DNA of 64,000 bases, from the NCBI GenBank assembly GCA_029844215.1, contig CM056734.1:14208501-14272500 (forward strand), read 5' to 3'. The first letter of the stretch is position 1; each line of letters starts with the position of its first letter. The notes under the pieces were generated by a model. The model saw only the letters and a program-made list of their open reading frames with translations. It did no database searches and had not been told where the DNA came from. The DNA comes from Przewalskia tangutica. Its lineage: Eukaryota > Streptophyta > Magnoliopsida > Solanales > Solanaceae. Of this stretch, positions 46,015-58,699 are shown one piece after another. Both the position numbers and the translations under genes were made by a program.

Positions 46015-49000
46015 TGTTGCGCTTTTTCGACCGCGACATTTTTAAAATAAAATGGCTCCTGCTTAAAATAAAAGTGTTAGACAATAATAAAATGCTAAAT
46101 AGTTAAAAATGCTAAAGGGTGCTAAATGTTAAAGTCCGAAAGTAGTGCTAATATGCTAAAGTACAAAAGAATGCTAAGAGGTGCCAAAATGTTAAGGACA
46201 AAATGTGCTAAAGGTGCTAAATGTCAAAGGGTGATTAAAAGTGCTAAAAGGGCTAGAAATGCTAAAGAATGCTAGGAGGGTGCTTTAAAGACTAATTATG
46301 TGTTCATGCAAAGGTTATTTACTGATTAGTTACGATATCGCTAGCTAAATTAATCTTGCTTAACTGCGCATAATATTATATAAGAGGTGCTTAAAGACGA
46401 TTCTTGAGAGTTTAGGAAGAAATCATATGGATTTTAATAAGGAACAAAATGTTGATTTTATGATGCAAGTTAAATCATTTAAATTATTTTTACAGAATTT
46501 AGACATGCCTAATAGTCCTAAAAGACAAATAAGGTAAGTGCGTTTCTAAGTTTAAATTACCTTCCCATCTCATATGTTCAAAGGCTAATTGCTGAAGTTC
46601 TCCTATTAATTACAAAATTAAATAATAAATTACAATAAACAAATAAAGGAATAAGAAAGAGACAAGAAAGCTAAGATAGTGAAGCGGATTGGAGCGGATG
46701 ACTGGCCCTATTTGTTTTCTAGAGTTTCGCGGGAATGCGAACGCGGATGCGGTTGCCATTTGAAATGGCTTCGCGATGAGTCTCGCCGTGAGACTTTTTA
46801 TTTTGCTCCGATGCATGCCATGTAAAAATAAAGAAAGATAAGGATTAGTACACGTTCAAAATTTTATTGAATAGTAAGCAAGTATTTCACATATTTGAAT
46901 CATTTTGTGTTCCGGCAATTTGGAATAACAGTTGGGCCCATAACAGTTTTGAATTAATGGACTGCAAGATATAAGAAACTATGTGGACAAGCAATGGGCC
47001 TCAACGAACCCGATAATTAAGGCCAATCAAAGACACACATTGTAATAAAAAAGCAGACCCAAAATACACACCAATGCCTAAAAATCGCAGAGTATTGAGC
47101 TCTCGTGTATCAGATGTGTGTTAGAAATATGTACATATGCTCTTGATGGATTAGATATAGGATAGTTATAAAATGAAAGACAAAATTCCAGCATTCTCAT
47201 GTTCAGTTATTTAAGAAGGAAAATGAGAGCATCTTAACATATTTAAATTTTAAGCAGGGGAACCAGCAGGTAGCTTCAAATGACTTAGCCAAAGGAAATG
47301 ACACATATTCTCCAAGCATTTTAGCATGTTATGACAAATCCTATCCAAACAACACCCCATTACATACGAGGTGAATGACGACATAGCTAATTTAGACAAA
47401 GGAATACGATTATCCAGTGTATTTATCATTTAACAATTTTCTAAGCAAGTATAATGCTTAGAACAAGGTTGATGCAGTTGGTTTTATTTAAATAGCACAT
47501 GAGGAAGACTTCACACACTTGGCTAGTTCATACAGTCTGCCCCAAATAGCAGATTTTAAAAAATAAAGCACATACTCACGAGATAGTCTAAACATGATTA
47601 GAATATCGCGGCATAATCGCTTAGCAATAACAGAGGACTCGAATACGGGTCCGTTATTCACATTATCAAAGAAAGTCGATAATCCTTGTTAGGATGAGCA
47701 CCGGTACACCGTGCTTAAACCATATTCGTACAACAAAAGTAGGGCACGCGGAACAAATGCATTGATGCCAACAACACACATATAGCATGAGACTCGATAA
47801 GATGTATTCCTAACAACACGAAGATCGACTTATATTTTAGATTTAATACGCAACTGCATTTATTACACAAGAAGGTTGTGAGCTCACAAGTCATATAATG
47901 GATTTGACTATTATATCTTGTAAATACTAACGCCTTACTAGGGTGAACCAATTAAGAAGGGTAGCAAAGTAAGACATGATTCGACTTAACATAATCGCAA
48001 AGATCCAAAATCTCATTTAGTTAAGACTAGATCGCATAACGTGGTCGACTTAATACTCCGCAGTCATACCGCCTAAATCTAAGCCATATATTCAAGACGA
48101 TTCCACATTAACACCTCGGTTGAAAGTGTCAATAAATAGTATTAACTAAGCGTGTTGGTGATTTGCAAAGCACGTGCAATTGTAAATATTGATTCAACCA
48201 TACTCAAATAGTTGCAGAGTCATATTTTACATACCGATATCAACAACATTAAGACCGAAGGGTAATGGTTTTACCTTCTCCGCAAATAACCGGCAGCGAT
48301 CAAGTCGCTTCGGTCCGCTCGGAAGGCTTGCTAATGCAAAGGAAAAGGAAGGGTTTGCGAGAATGGTTGGCTACTAAAATTGTGCTTTTATTCAAACGTA
48401 TCACCGGGTTCTTCTATTGTTTTTCGATGTTCCGCCCTACCGTGCTCAATCGACGATCGCCGCTAGGGATGCAAATCGATGATATCGGTTTTCGTGCCCC
48501 GATTTCGAATCTCTCCCGAGCTCTCGTATATGCCCTAAATTGCTATGTGGTCGCTTCCCGAGCTCTCCTATCTCGTGATATCGCCAGGCACCACGATATC
48601 ACGCTTCCCTAATCACCGTGTTTGATCGCCGCAGGTGTCCCGTCGATTGCTACCCCAACCGAGCTCTCCTCGAATGTCTATCGTGACGCGTTATATAGCC
48701 TAACTCAGTTCTAATGTTGGTAAGTAAACAAAGGCCGATTCGTGCTTGATTCGACGAGATTTGTACTAATCTTGCGCGATTCGAACGTCCCGATTTGAAG
48801 CGGATTTGGGTGCCGTTATGGTAAGCAATCGCTGGAGAAAGCGAGGAAGATTTGGTTTGATTCACCGGATTCTCAAAGCGAATCACGGCAGTGGGCGCGC
48901 ACATGGGCGAAAGCGGCGGATGTCTTAGTCGCTAGGTTTCGTTAGGTTTTGTTTGAGCGAGATGAAGCTGAGGTAAAGGTCGATAAGGAAGTTGATAGGC

Positions 49001-49622
49001 ATGGGAAGCGGAAATAAGGTCAGAGGAACCGGCTTCGCGTCAGTTTGGCTCAGCTGTATTTGTCTGAAACGGGTAGCCCTTAATTAGTTGTGAGTTAGTT
49101 TAATTAGGCTTTTAATTAGTGATAAGTTAAATTAATAAATTTAGTTAAATTATTTAGTGCTTTATTAATCTAATTATAATAAATAAATGCGCGTGTTATT
49201 TAATTAGTGCTTAATATTTTAGAATACGCTATTATTTAAACTCTTATTTATCAGCATTGTTTACCATTCTTTAAGCTAAAATTAAATTATCCTAATATGA
49301 CTTCAAAGTGCTACAATGATTATGAAATTGTTTTGCATATTAATAAACGCGCTATGCTATCCGACACGATGTCATCGCTAAATTATTTATTTTATGTATT
49401 TATTATTAATTTAAGAATTCGGTGTGGCTTGAAATTAATTAACGCGCGGGACTCTAAGCGCTTGATACTTTACGTAAGATGCGGTGCCATTATTAAATTG
49501 CTTATTTATGTCCGTATTTAATGTTTTATTCGCTGTATTTTATTATAAAAATCATAAAATTATTTTACAAAATTAGTCTAATTTATAGCTAATGATCGAC
49601 GGGCGATCAAAATCGTGTCAAT
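46015..49622 (-). repeat. LTR copy 2 of the tandem element (middle)
   Basis: About 3.6 kb, shared by both internal domains. It starts tgttgcgctttttcgacc and ends gatcaaaatcgtgtcaata, both altered relative to the outer LTRs. It shows many small differences from copies 1 and 3, often where those read ctg, cag or tgg and this copy reads cg. Confidence 0.85.
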
Positions 49623-52600
49623 ACCGCCCTCTTTGTATGGAGACGATGGAAGAGTCTTCTGACAAAGACGCTGACTATAGCCAATTTTGTCTCGATCTTC
49701 GTAATTGCAAAAATGTTAGGTGTAGACGCGCCGACGCAAAAATCAAATCGCCCCAAAGGTCGAGTTACGACGACATCGTTACCATGGTCGAAACACCGCG
49801 CGCTAACGCGACTCAGCCGCCCGTTGTCGAGTTACGACGACACCGATTACCATGGTCAAAACACCGCGCGTAACGCGACTTAGTTCGCCCCAAAGGTCGA
49901 GTTATGACGATACACCGCTACGGTGTAAAAAGTAAAAGAATATAACCGCTTCAACTCGGAGTGATCGCCATGGCTTGTGCGCTGGTTCTACGGCGCGAGC
50001 GAGTGTACCGACGCTGAGGCCGCTTCGCCAATCGCCAGCGTCGCCCCAACAGATTGCCTGGTCAGAAGAGAAAATCCACGCCAGGTTCCCGCTTCCCGCA
50101 CGCTAAGACTTGAACAAACGGTTAGTGCATAATCATAAGGCAAAATGATGATGATAATTTTAAAGTAATGCAACCGTGAGTAAAAGGTTATCCCGCAAAA
50201 TACGACGCCACTGTGTTGATGCGACGCCAGAATGTTGTGATTTCGCCTTGCACGACGTGTTGCGATTGCGGAACGCGATACGCTTGTCCTGCCGCAATTG
50301 CCCTCGAGACTAAAGCTCAAGAAAGAGTTAGTGCATAATCGCTAAGGCAAATGATGACGCATCATTTTAAAAACAATGCGATCGCGAGTAGAAAAGGTTA
50401 TCCCGCAAAACGCGACGCTCGTGTTGATGCGACGCAAACGCCGTGATTTTTCGACCTTGCAGACGTGTCGCGATTGTGAACGCGATATGTCGCCCTTGCC
50501 GCAAATGTACCGTAGACTAAAGCTCAAGAAAGAGTTAGTGCATAATCGCTAAGACATAATAAAGTACGAATGAGGAAATGCAATTTTGAGAACAGAAAAT
50601 CGCCCCCGCGCAGATGTGATACGCCGATGATGGCGCTGCTTGACTTGTCAGGCCGATAACGCCGCTGTTCGGACGCGGCCGCCGGCGCCGCTGCAGACGC
50701 ACGCCGACGGTGTCGCCGCTCGACACAATGTTGATAACGCCGCTCGGACGCGGTTGCCGGGCGCCGCTGCTGCAGACGCACGCCGACGTGTCGCCGCCGA
50801 CACAACGCCGGCGATGTCGCTCGACATAATGTTGCCGGGCGCCGCTGCGGTGACGCACGCCGACGACGCCGCGTTCGGACGGTTGCCGCCGGCCGCGCCG
50901 TTGCAGACGCACGCCGATGATGTCGCCGCCGACATAACGCCGATAACGCCGCCGCTCGACGACGGTTGCCGCCGGGCGCCGCTGCGCACGCAACGCCGAC
51001 GGTGTCGCCGCTGACACACGCCGGCGACGCCGCGTTCGGACGTGTTGCCGCCGGGCGCCGCCGCGTAGACGCACGCCGATGATGTCGCCGCCGACATACG
51101 CCACGACGCCGCCGCTCGACGCTGCCGGGCGCCGCTGCGCAGACGCACGCCGGCGACGCCGCGTTCGGACGTGCCGCCGCCGGGCGCCGCCGCAGACGCA
51201 CGCCGGCGATGTCGCCGCTCGACATAACGCCGATAACGCCGCGTTCGGACGCGGTCGCCGCCGGGCGCTGCGCAGACGCACGCCGGCGATGTCGCGCCGA
51301 CATACGCCGATAACGCCGCCGTTCGGACGCGGTTGCTGGGCGCCGCTGCGCAGACGCACGCCGGCGATGTCGCCGCTCGACATACGCCGGCGACGCCGCG
51401 TTCGACGTGTTGCCGCCGGGCGCCGCTGCAGACGCACGCCGACGGTGTCGCTGCTGACACAACGCCGACGACGCCGCTGTTCGGACGTGTTGCCGGGCGC
51501 TGCGCAGACGCACGCCGACGATGTCGCCGCTCGACATAACGCCGACGACGCCGCTGCTCGACGTATTGCCGCTTCCTCAGAATAAATGCTCCCGCGAGCT
51601 AAGCTTGAGAAAACGCGTTAGTGTATACCGCTTAAACGAAATGATAAATGATATAAGAAGTGCAATTTTACGGGTCGAGATGCCGCCCCGATTATGCTCG
51701 ACGAATCGAGATGTTGCCTTGCACCGCAAATCGACGAATTGTTATGATGCCTTTGTTGCAGGCGATGCGCGGTTGCAAGTTTGACTTTATGCCCGAAGGA
51801 CGCGCTAGGTTTTGTTGCGAACTCAACTTTGATTGCCGATTGTTGATGCCTTTCACTGCCGCTTCGACGCGATTTTGAATTTTGGGATTTTTTGTCATAT
51901 CTTTCGCTTCTGCTTTTTCTTGCGAAGAAACTTCTTGCCGTATTTTCTCGCTGGCTATTGCATTTGCCGCTTTGTTAATATGAAAAGACATGCGCCAAAG
52001 AAAATTTTGTGAGTTTTGGGGTCGATTCAGATTTGACTTCGCCGCTTGTCCTCGACATCTGCGTGCACAGTCCGCTTGGATTTGCAGCCGTCTGCGTTTC
52101 CTACATTGTCCCGCTTTGAGAAGGTGTCATGCCGCTTCTTCTTTCGAGACCCTGCTTTGCCTATAGGAACTAAGACAGTTCACTGCTCCGCCAGATGCCC
52201 TTGAATCGGCCATGTCCGACCGTGCCTTTGATCTTGTGAAATATCGATGCTCGCCATTGCTAAGTCAAATACAAATCGACCTTGGGAGATGATAAATCTT
52301 TCTAAAATGCAACAAACGGTGTTAGCATAAAGCACATAATTTGCGTATTCAGCGATATATCGCACATAGCATATTCAAATGTTTCCTAACACGCAGGACC
52401 TCTTTATGCCGTAGGTAAGCCTAAACGCCACTCATGCGCGAGATTATGACGGATTTGTCCAAGTCGTCCAACTATAATGCCTTTGTTGGAAATGGCGACC
52501 AAACGATGGTGCACTTTTCCCAATTTCAGCACGTCATGATTGGGTTTGGATTTGTGCATTATTGCCACGCCACACATAATACTTTGGTTGGTCGCTTAGG

Positions 52601-53070
52601 TTGAGAAACCCGTCGACAAGTTTGGCGCCTTCCTAATTGTGGCGCCGATGCCGTGACCAACCCACTAAGGTGAATGCGTGCATGCCCTAAGATAAAGCGT
52701 GGTATAGCTCTATCTTAAGTTTCTAAGATTTGACTTTTCTGACGCAGCGTTCCGGCGGACAACTCGAGCGAGAAGGCTACGCGTGATCGACGAACCGATC
52801 TAACTCACAGCGCCAACTCTCCTAAAATTTGGATATTTTTGAAAGAAATTTGCGGTGCGCGAGCACACCAAATAGCGTGAGTGTGTGATTTGTGTGAATT
52901 TTCGAATGGAAGAAATATGAGCGGAATGCCGCTTTAGGAAGCGAGAAAGCAAGTAGCAAAAAATAAACAAAATACAATACACAAAAAATTAAATGCAAAA
53001 TAATTGCCAAATAATAGCCCTAGGTCTGTTGTGGTTAAGAACCTAAAATCCCCAGTGGAGTCGCCATTTC
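49623..53070 (-). mobile_element. Internal domain 2 of the tandem element, non-coding, repeat-rich
   Basis: About 3.45 kb with the same order of repeat blocks as internal domain 1, but a longer CpG array. The best-preserved PBS is at its right end (53050-53066). No retrotransposon protein motif is seen on either strand. Confidence 0.8.
50620..51570. repeat. CpG-rich 80-bp tandem array, copy in internal domain 2 (about 12 units)
   Basis: Same unit as at 43880-44530. Anchors lie near 50692, 50773, 50850, 50904, 50985, 51066, 51139, 51192, 51272, 51350, 51428 and 51505. Long Arg/Ala-rich frames on both strands (up to 337 codons on the minus strand) reflect the rarity of stop codons in this composition. 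Confidence 0.85.
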
Positions 53071-56000
53071 TGTCGCGCCCTTTTTCGACCGCGACATTTT
53101 TAAAATAAAAATGGCTCCTTCTCAAAATAAAAGTGTTAGACAATAATAAAATGCTAAATAGTTAAAAAATGCTAAAGGGGTGCTAAATGTTAAAGTGCTG
53201 AAAGTAGTGCTAATATGCTAAAGTACAAAAGAATGCTAAGAGGTGCCAAAATGTTAAGGACAAAATGTGCTAAAGGTGCTAAATGTCAAAGGGTGATTAA
53301 AAGTGCTAAAAGGGGCTAGAAATGCTAAAGAATGCTAGGAGGGTGCTTTAAAGACTAATTATGTGTTCATGCAAAGGTTATTTACGGATTAGTTACGTAT
53401 ACTGCTAGCTAAATTAATCTTGCTTAACCTGCGTACAATATTATATAAGAGGTGCTTAAAGACGATTCTTGAGAGTTTAGGAAGAAATCTGTTATGGATT
53501 TTAATAAGGAACAAAATGTTGATTTTATGATGCAAGTTAAATCATTTAAATTATTTTTTACAGAATTTAGACATGCCTAATGGTCCTAAAAGACAAATAA
53601 GGTAAGTGCGTTTCTAAGTTTAAATTACCTTCCCATCTCATATGTTCAAAGGCTAATTGCTAGAAGTTCTCCTATTAATTACAAAATTAAATAATAAATT
53701 ACAATAAACAAATAAAGGCATAAGAATGAGACAAGAAAGTTAAGAGAGTGAAGGGATTGGAGCGGATGACTCCGTCCTATTTGTTTTCTAGGAGTTTCTG
53801 AAGCGGGAATGCGAACGCGGATGCGGGTTGCCATTTGAAATGGCTTGCGATGAGTCTCGCCGTGAGACTTTTTATTTTGCTCTGATGCATGCCATGTAAA
53901 AATAAAGAAAGATAAGGATTAGTACACGTTCAAAATTTTATTGAATAGTAAGCAAGTATTTCACATATTTGAATCATTTTGTGTTCCGGCAATTTGGAAT
54001 AACAGTTGGGCCCATAACAGTTTTGAATTAATGGACTGCAAGATATAAGAAACTATGTGGACAAGCAATGGGCCTCAACGAACCCGATAATTAAGGCCAA
54101 TCAGCACACACATTGTAATAAAAAAAAACAGACCCAAAATACACACCGAATGCCTAAAAAGCTGCAGAGTATTGAGCTCTCAGATACAGATGTGTGTTAG
54201 AAATATGTACATATGCTCTTGATGGATTAGATATAGGATAGTTATAAAATGAAAGACAAAATTCCAAAGATTCTCATGTTCGCTATTTAAGAAGGAAAAT
54301 GAGCATCTTAACATATTTAAATTTTAAGCGGGGAACCAAAGAGTAGCTTCAAATGACTTAGCCAAAGGAAATGACACATATTCTCCAAGAATTTTAGCAT
54401 GTTATGACAAATCCTATCCAAACAACACCCCATTACATACGAGGTGAATGACGACATAGCTAATTTAGACAAAGGTATACGATTATCCAGTGTATTTATC
54501 ATTTAACAATTTTCTAAGCAAGTATAATGCTTAGAACAAGGTTGATGCAGTTGGTTTTATTTAAATAGCACATGAGGAAGACTTCACACACTTGGCTAGT
54601 TCATACATCACTTTGAATAGCGATTTTAAAAATAAAGCACATACTCGAGATAGTCTAAACATGATTAGAATCGCTGCGCATAATCGCTTAGCAATAACAG
54701 AGGACTCGAATACGGGTCCGTTATTCACATTATCAAAGAAATGGATAATCCTTGTTAGGATGAGCACCGGTACACCGTGCTTAAACCATATTCGCACAAC
54801 AAAAGTAGGGCATGCGGAACAAATGCATTGATGCCAACAACACACATATAGCATGAGACTCGATAAGATGTATTCCTAACAACACGAAGATCGACTTATA
54901 TTTTAGATTTACGCAATCTGTGACGGATGACACACGAAGGTTAGGAGCTCACAAGTCATATAAGCGGATTTGACTATCATATCTTGTAAATACTAACGCC
55001 TTACTAGGGTGAACCAATTAAGAAGGGTAGCAAAGTAAGACATGATTCGACTCTAACATAATCGTGAAGATCCAAAATCTCATTTAGTTAAGACTAGCAT
55101 CGATAACGATGTATCGACTTAATACTCCGCAGTCATACCGCTAAATCTAAGCCATATATTCAAGACGATTCCACATTAACACCTCGGTTGAAAGTGTCAA
55201 TAACAATAGTATTAACTAAGCAGGTTCAGTGATTTGCAAAGCACAGGCAATTGTAAATATTGATTCAACCATACTCAAATAGTTGCACAGAGAGTCATAT
55301 TTTACATACTGATATTGAACAACATTAAGACTGAAAGGGTAATGGTTTTACCTTCTCCGGGCAGCGAACCGGGGCAGCGTATCAAGTCGTCGGTCCGCTC
55401 GGAAGGCTTGCTAATGCAGTGGAAAAGGAAGGGTTTTGCGAGAATGGTTGACTACTAAAATTGTGCTTTTATTCTGAAATGTGTATCACTGCTGGTTCTT
55501 CTATTGTTTTTCGTATGTTCTGCCCTACTGTGCTCTGAATCGATGACTGCTGCTAGGGGATGCAAATCGATGCATATCGGTTTTGGGTGCCCCCGATTTC
55601 TGAATCTCTCCCTGAGCTCTCTCGTATATGCCCTAAATTGCTATGTGGTCGCTCCCGAGCTCTCTATCTCGTGATATCGTTTGTGCACCACGATATCACG
55701 CTTCCCTAATCACTGTGTTTGATCGCTAGGGTGTCCGTCGATTGCTACCCAACCGAGCTCTCCTCGAATGTACATCGTACGCGTTATATAGCCTAACTCT
55801 AGGTTCTAATGTTGGTAAGTAAATAAAGGTGATTCTGGCTTGAGTCGACGAGATTTGTACTAATCTTGTGTGATTCGACAGGTCCTGATTTGAAGGGATT
55901 TGGGTCGGTTATGGTAAGCAATCGTTGGAGAAAGGAGGAAGATTTGGGTTGATTCACGGATTCTCAAAGCGAGAATCACGCAGCAGGAAAGGCGCGCGAT

Positions 56001-56744
56001 GGGGCGAGTGCGGCGGATGTCTTAGTCGCTAGGGTTTCGTTAGGTTTTGTTTGAGGAGATGAAGTGCGGGTACAGGGCGGCTGATAAGGAAGTGATAGGG
56101 CTTGCGGGGGAAGGGAAATAAGGGCTGTAGGGAACTGGGCTTCGCGGGTTGGGTTTGGGCTGTATTTGTCTTTGAAACGGGTAGCCCTTAATTAGTTGTG
56201 AGTTAGTTTAATTAGGCTTTTAATTAGTGATAAGTTAAATTAATAAATTTAGTTAAATTATTTAGGTGCTTTATTAATCTAATTATAATAAATAAACGCG
56301 TGTTATTTAATTAGTGCTTAATATTTTAGAATACGGCGCTATTATTTAAACTCTTATTTATTGTGCATTGTTTACCATTCTTTAAGCTAAAATTAAATTA
56401 TCCTAATATGACTTCAGGTGCTACAATGATTATGAAATTGCTTTGCATATTAATAAATGCGGTTATGCTATCTGACACGATGTCACTGCTAAATTATTTA
56501 TTTTATGTATTTATTATTAATTTAAGAATTCTGACAGGGCTTGAAATTAATTAATGCGGGCGCGGGACTCTAAGTGCTTGATACTTTACGTAAGATGCGG
56601 TGCCATTATTAAATTGCTTATTTATGTCCGTATTTAATGTTTTATTCGCTGTATTTTATTATAAAAATCATAAAATTATTTTACAAAATTAGTCTAATTT
56701 TATAGCTAATGACTGGACGGGCGGGTCAAAATTGGGTGTCAACA
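53071..56744 (-). repeat. LTR copy 3 of the tandem element (outer, high-coordinate, 5' LTR)
   Basis: About 3.67 kb. Begins tgtcgcgccctttttcgacc, identical to LTR 1 over its first bases, and ends gggtgtcaaca at the tccgt duplication. Being next to the PBS on the minus strand, it is the 5' LTR. Confidence 0.87.
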
Positions 56745-56749
56745 TCCGT

Positions 56750-57763
56750 AAGTCACTATATGGCCTGAAACAGGCCCCCGTGCATGGTATGATCGTTTTG
56801 CCAGGTATATCTTGTAGATTGGGTTTTTATGCAGCAAGAGTGATACATCACTATTCATTTTTCATCGAGGTAGTAGCACTGCTTACTTATTACTTTACGT
56901 GAATAATATTGTTTTTACTGCCTCCTTTGTTGGATTGAAAAATGAGATTATTGTCTTGCTTAAATCTAAATTTGCAATGATTGATTTGGGGAAGCTGAGT
57001 TACTTTTTGGGAATATCAGTGATCAGGTCTGCCAACCACATGTTCTTGTGTCAGCATAAGTATGCAGAGGAGATTGTGTACAGGGCTAAGATGACGAATT
57101 GCAAAGTTTCACCTACTCACTGATTCAAATCTAAGCTCGCATGGATGGTGCTCAGCCTCCGACCCTACTCAGATATGAGTTCTGCAGTGCAATTCAAGAT
57201 CTCAAATTCACAAGGCCGACATTGCTTATCTTTGCTCGGCAGTATGCCTCTTCACGACGCCTGCGAGTCTCATTTCATCGCTCTTGTCGTATCATCAGAT
57301 ACATTAAAGGCACACTTGATTATGGTTTGCACCTATACCTCTCTGCACCAAACAGATTGCTCTCTTATACGGATGCAGATTGGGCGGGGTGTCCGGACAC
57401 GCGACGCTCCACCTACGACTTTTGTGTATTTTTAAGGGATAATCTGATTTTTGAGTCCGCGGCACTACCCTATCTCGCTTTCGTTTAGGCCGAGTAAATG
57501 CAGTGTTGCAAATGTGGTATTGAGATTTCTGGCTCGTAAATTTCTCGTTAGAACTTGATGTCCTGCGTCGACATCTATTGTATCGTGATAACATTTCTTC
57601 CATCTATCTGTCTCATAATTCGATTCAACATCAGCGAACCAAGCACACTGAGATAGACATACACTTTGTTCGTGAGAAAGTTGCGCTAAGCCATGTCAGA
57701 GTATTACATGTTCCCTCATCCTATCAGTATGCAGATATATTTATCAAAGGACTTCCCAGATAG
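56750..57763 (+). pseudogene. Copia B RT/RNase H remnant, right of the insertion
   Basis: It reads RKSLYGLKQAP at the insertion junction, then in shifting frames KNEIIVLLKSKFAMIDLGKL, SYFLGISVIRSA and FTRPT (RT). RNase H follows (IRYIKGTLDYGLHLYLSA, SYTDADWAGCPDTRRST, RTKHTEIDIHFVREK, YADIFIKGL). Numerous stops and frameshifts. Matches Copia A in the same regions. Confidence 0.85.
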
Positions 57764-57843
57764 TTATTTCTTGACTTCAGATCCAGTCTCAGCGTCCGGC
57801 CTCCTCCCGCTCCGACTGAGAGGGTTCGTAAACATGTGCAACA

Positions 57844-58034
57844 TAGTAGTAACAATATTTCCTATCCATAATTAAAATATTTTCATATATTGTGTAAATA
57901 TAATTATGGTAAGACTAAGATTCCTCTTTTGTATAGGTTTAGGATTTCTATTGTATAAGAGATGAATATTATACTCTATATATACTTTGATATTAATGAG
58001 AAGACTCCCCAAGAAAGATTAATATCATCTTACA
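57844..58034 (+). repeat. 3' LTR of Copia B
   Basis: Contains tagtaacaatatttcctatc and the TATA-like ctatatatac, and ends CATCTTACA. The exact first base is uncertain because the TG start has decayed. Confidence 0.8.
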
Positions 58035-58699
58035 GTTACCCAGAACTTGCACCTGTGGACCAAATAAAATTTATTAATTTCATATGGGTGTATACTAGTT
58101 TCCAAGTTCATCAAGCCATTAGGATCTACTTCAGTTTTTTTTTTCCTTTTGGTCATATTCTTGAGCAATACCTGGTGTAGATGTGAGTTTGGTGCAGAGC
58201 AGAAGATTTGAACTCTTGCATGGACATTTGATAACTGACATGCAGGTCTGGAGAATTCACTCATATGTCTGAATAACAGTTCCAGGCCCCGCCGTGTGGA
58301 AATACACTAGGTATGTTGTTGTTATGTCTGAAAAACAGTGTAAGAGTTATACTTTGAATGGTAAGGCAAGTCTAAATGCTAAGCTAAAAACCAAATTCGT
58401 TAGCAGCTACTTAATATCATCTTACATTAAGGAGTACCAAATTTTGTCAAAACATTATATATAAATCTGTCATGATGTGATAGATATGCTTATCACATAA
58501 AATATATTTCAACCTTTAGTTATACATATCAACATCAATATAATTAGAACATGCATGAGGTTTTATGATTTACTCAAGTTAATGCATATAATTAAAAAGT
58601 ACTTTATCATAAATCGAAAATATAAAAAAAAAATTAATATTTTAAATTTAAAATATGTAATAGAAATATTTTATCATAAATCAATTTAAGTGTTCAAAT
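58035..58699. other. Non-coding stretch with a small LINE/SINE tail fragment
   Basis: At 58282-58326 ccaggccccgccgtgtggaa and actaggtatgttgttgtt match the TS-SINE/RTE 3' tail also seen at 9690-9815. The rest is AT-rich. Confidence 0.5.

Larger units (their letters stand above)
39209..56744 (-). mobile_element. Tandem non-coding Tat/Ogre-type LTR element (LTR-INT-LTR-INT-LTR)
   Basis: A 17.5 kb block begins TGTCGCGCCC and ends GGGTGTCAACA, flanked by tccgt on both sides (39204-39208, 56745-56749). It contains three LTR copies of about 3.6 kb and two internal domains of about 3.2 and 3.4 kb. Read on the minus strand the LTR starts TGTTGACACCC and ends GGGCGCGACA. It is followed after four bases by TGGCGACTCCACTGGGG (plus 53050-53066), which I recognise as the tRNA-Arg-type PBS of Tat/Ogre Gypsy elements. 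This fixes the orientation. A purine-rich stretch (aaagaggacgg on the minus strand) lies before each LTR start near 42860 and 49625. No gag, protease, RT, integrase or RNase H motif is seen, so it fits a LARD (large retrotransposon derivative) that would need an autonomous partner. The tandem form with one target duplication suggests unequal recombination between LTRs after insertion. Confidence 0.85.
36452..58034 (+). mobile_element. Copia retrotransposon copy B (Retrofit/Ale-like), split by a 17.5 kb tandem element
   Basis: 5' LTR 36452-36629, 3' LTR about 57844-58034; both contain gtaacaatatttcc and end CATCTTACA. A tRNA-iMet PBS-like site (tggtatcaag) follows the 5' LTR at 36630. Gag starts near 36760, coding continues to 39203 and resumes at 56745 through RNase H to 57763 (YADIFIKGL), followed by the family-typical FRSSLSVRPP. 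Stops and frameshifts are frequent and the N-terminal half of RT is deleted, so it is inactive. No matching target duplication was found: the right flank is gttac and the left flank belongs to the Gypsy-like block. Confidence 0.88.

Noticed and set aside
50524..51585. 337-codon minus-strand frame and overlapping frames
   Set aside because: Same array composition effect as at 43604-44507. No start context, domain or conserved frame.
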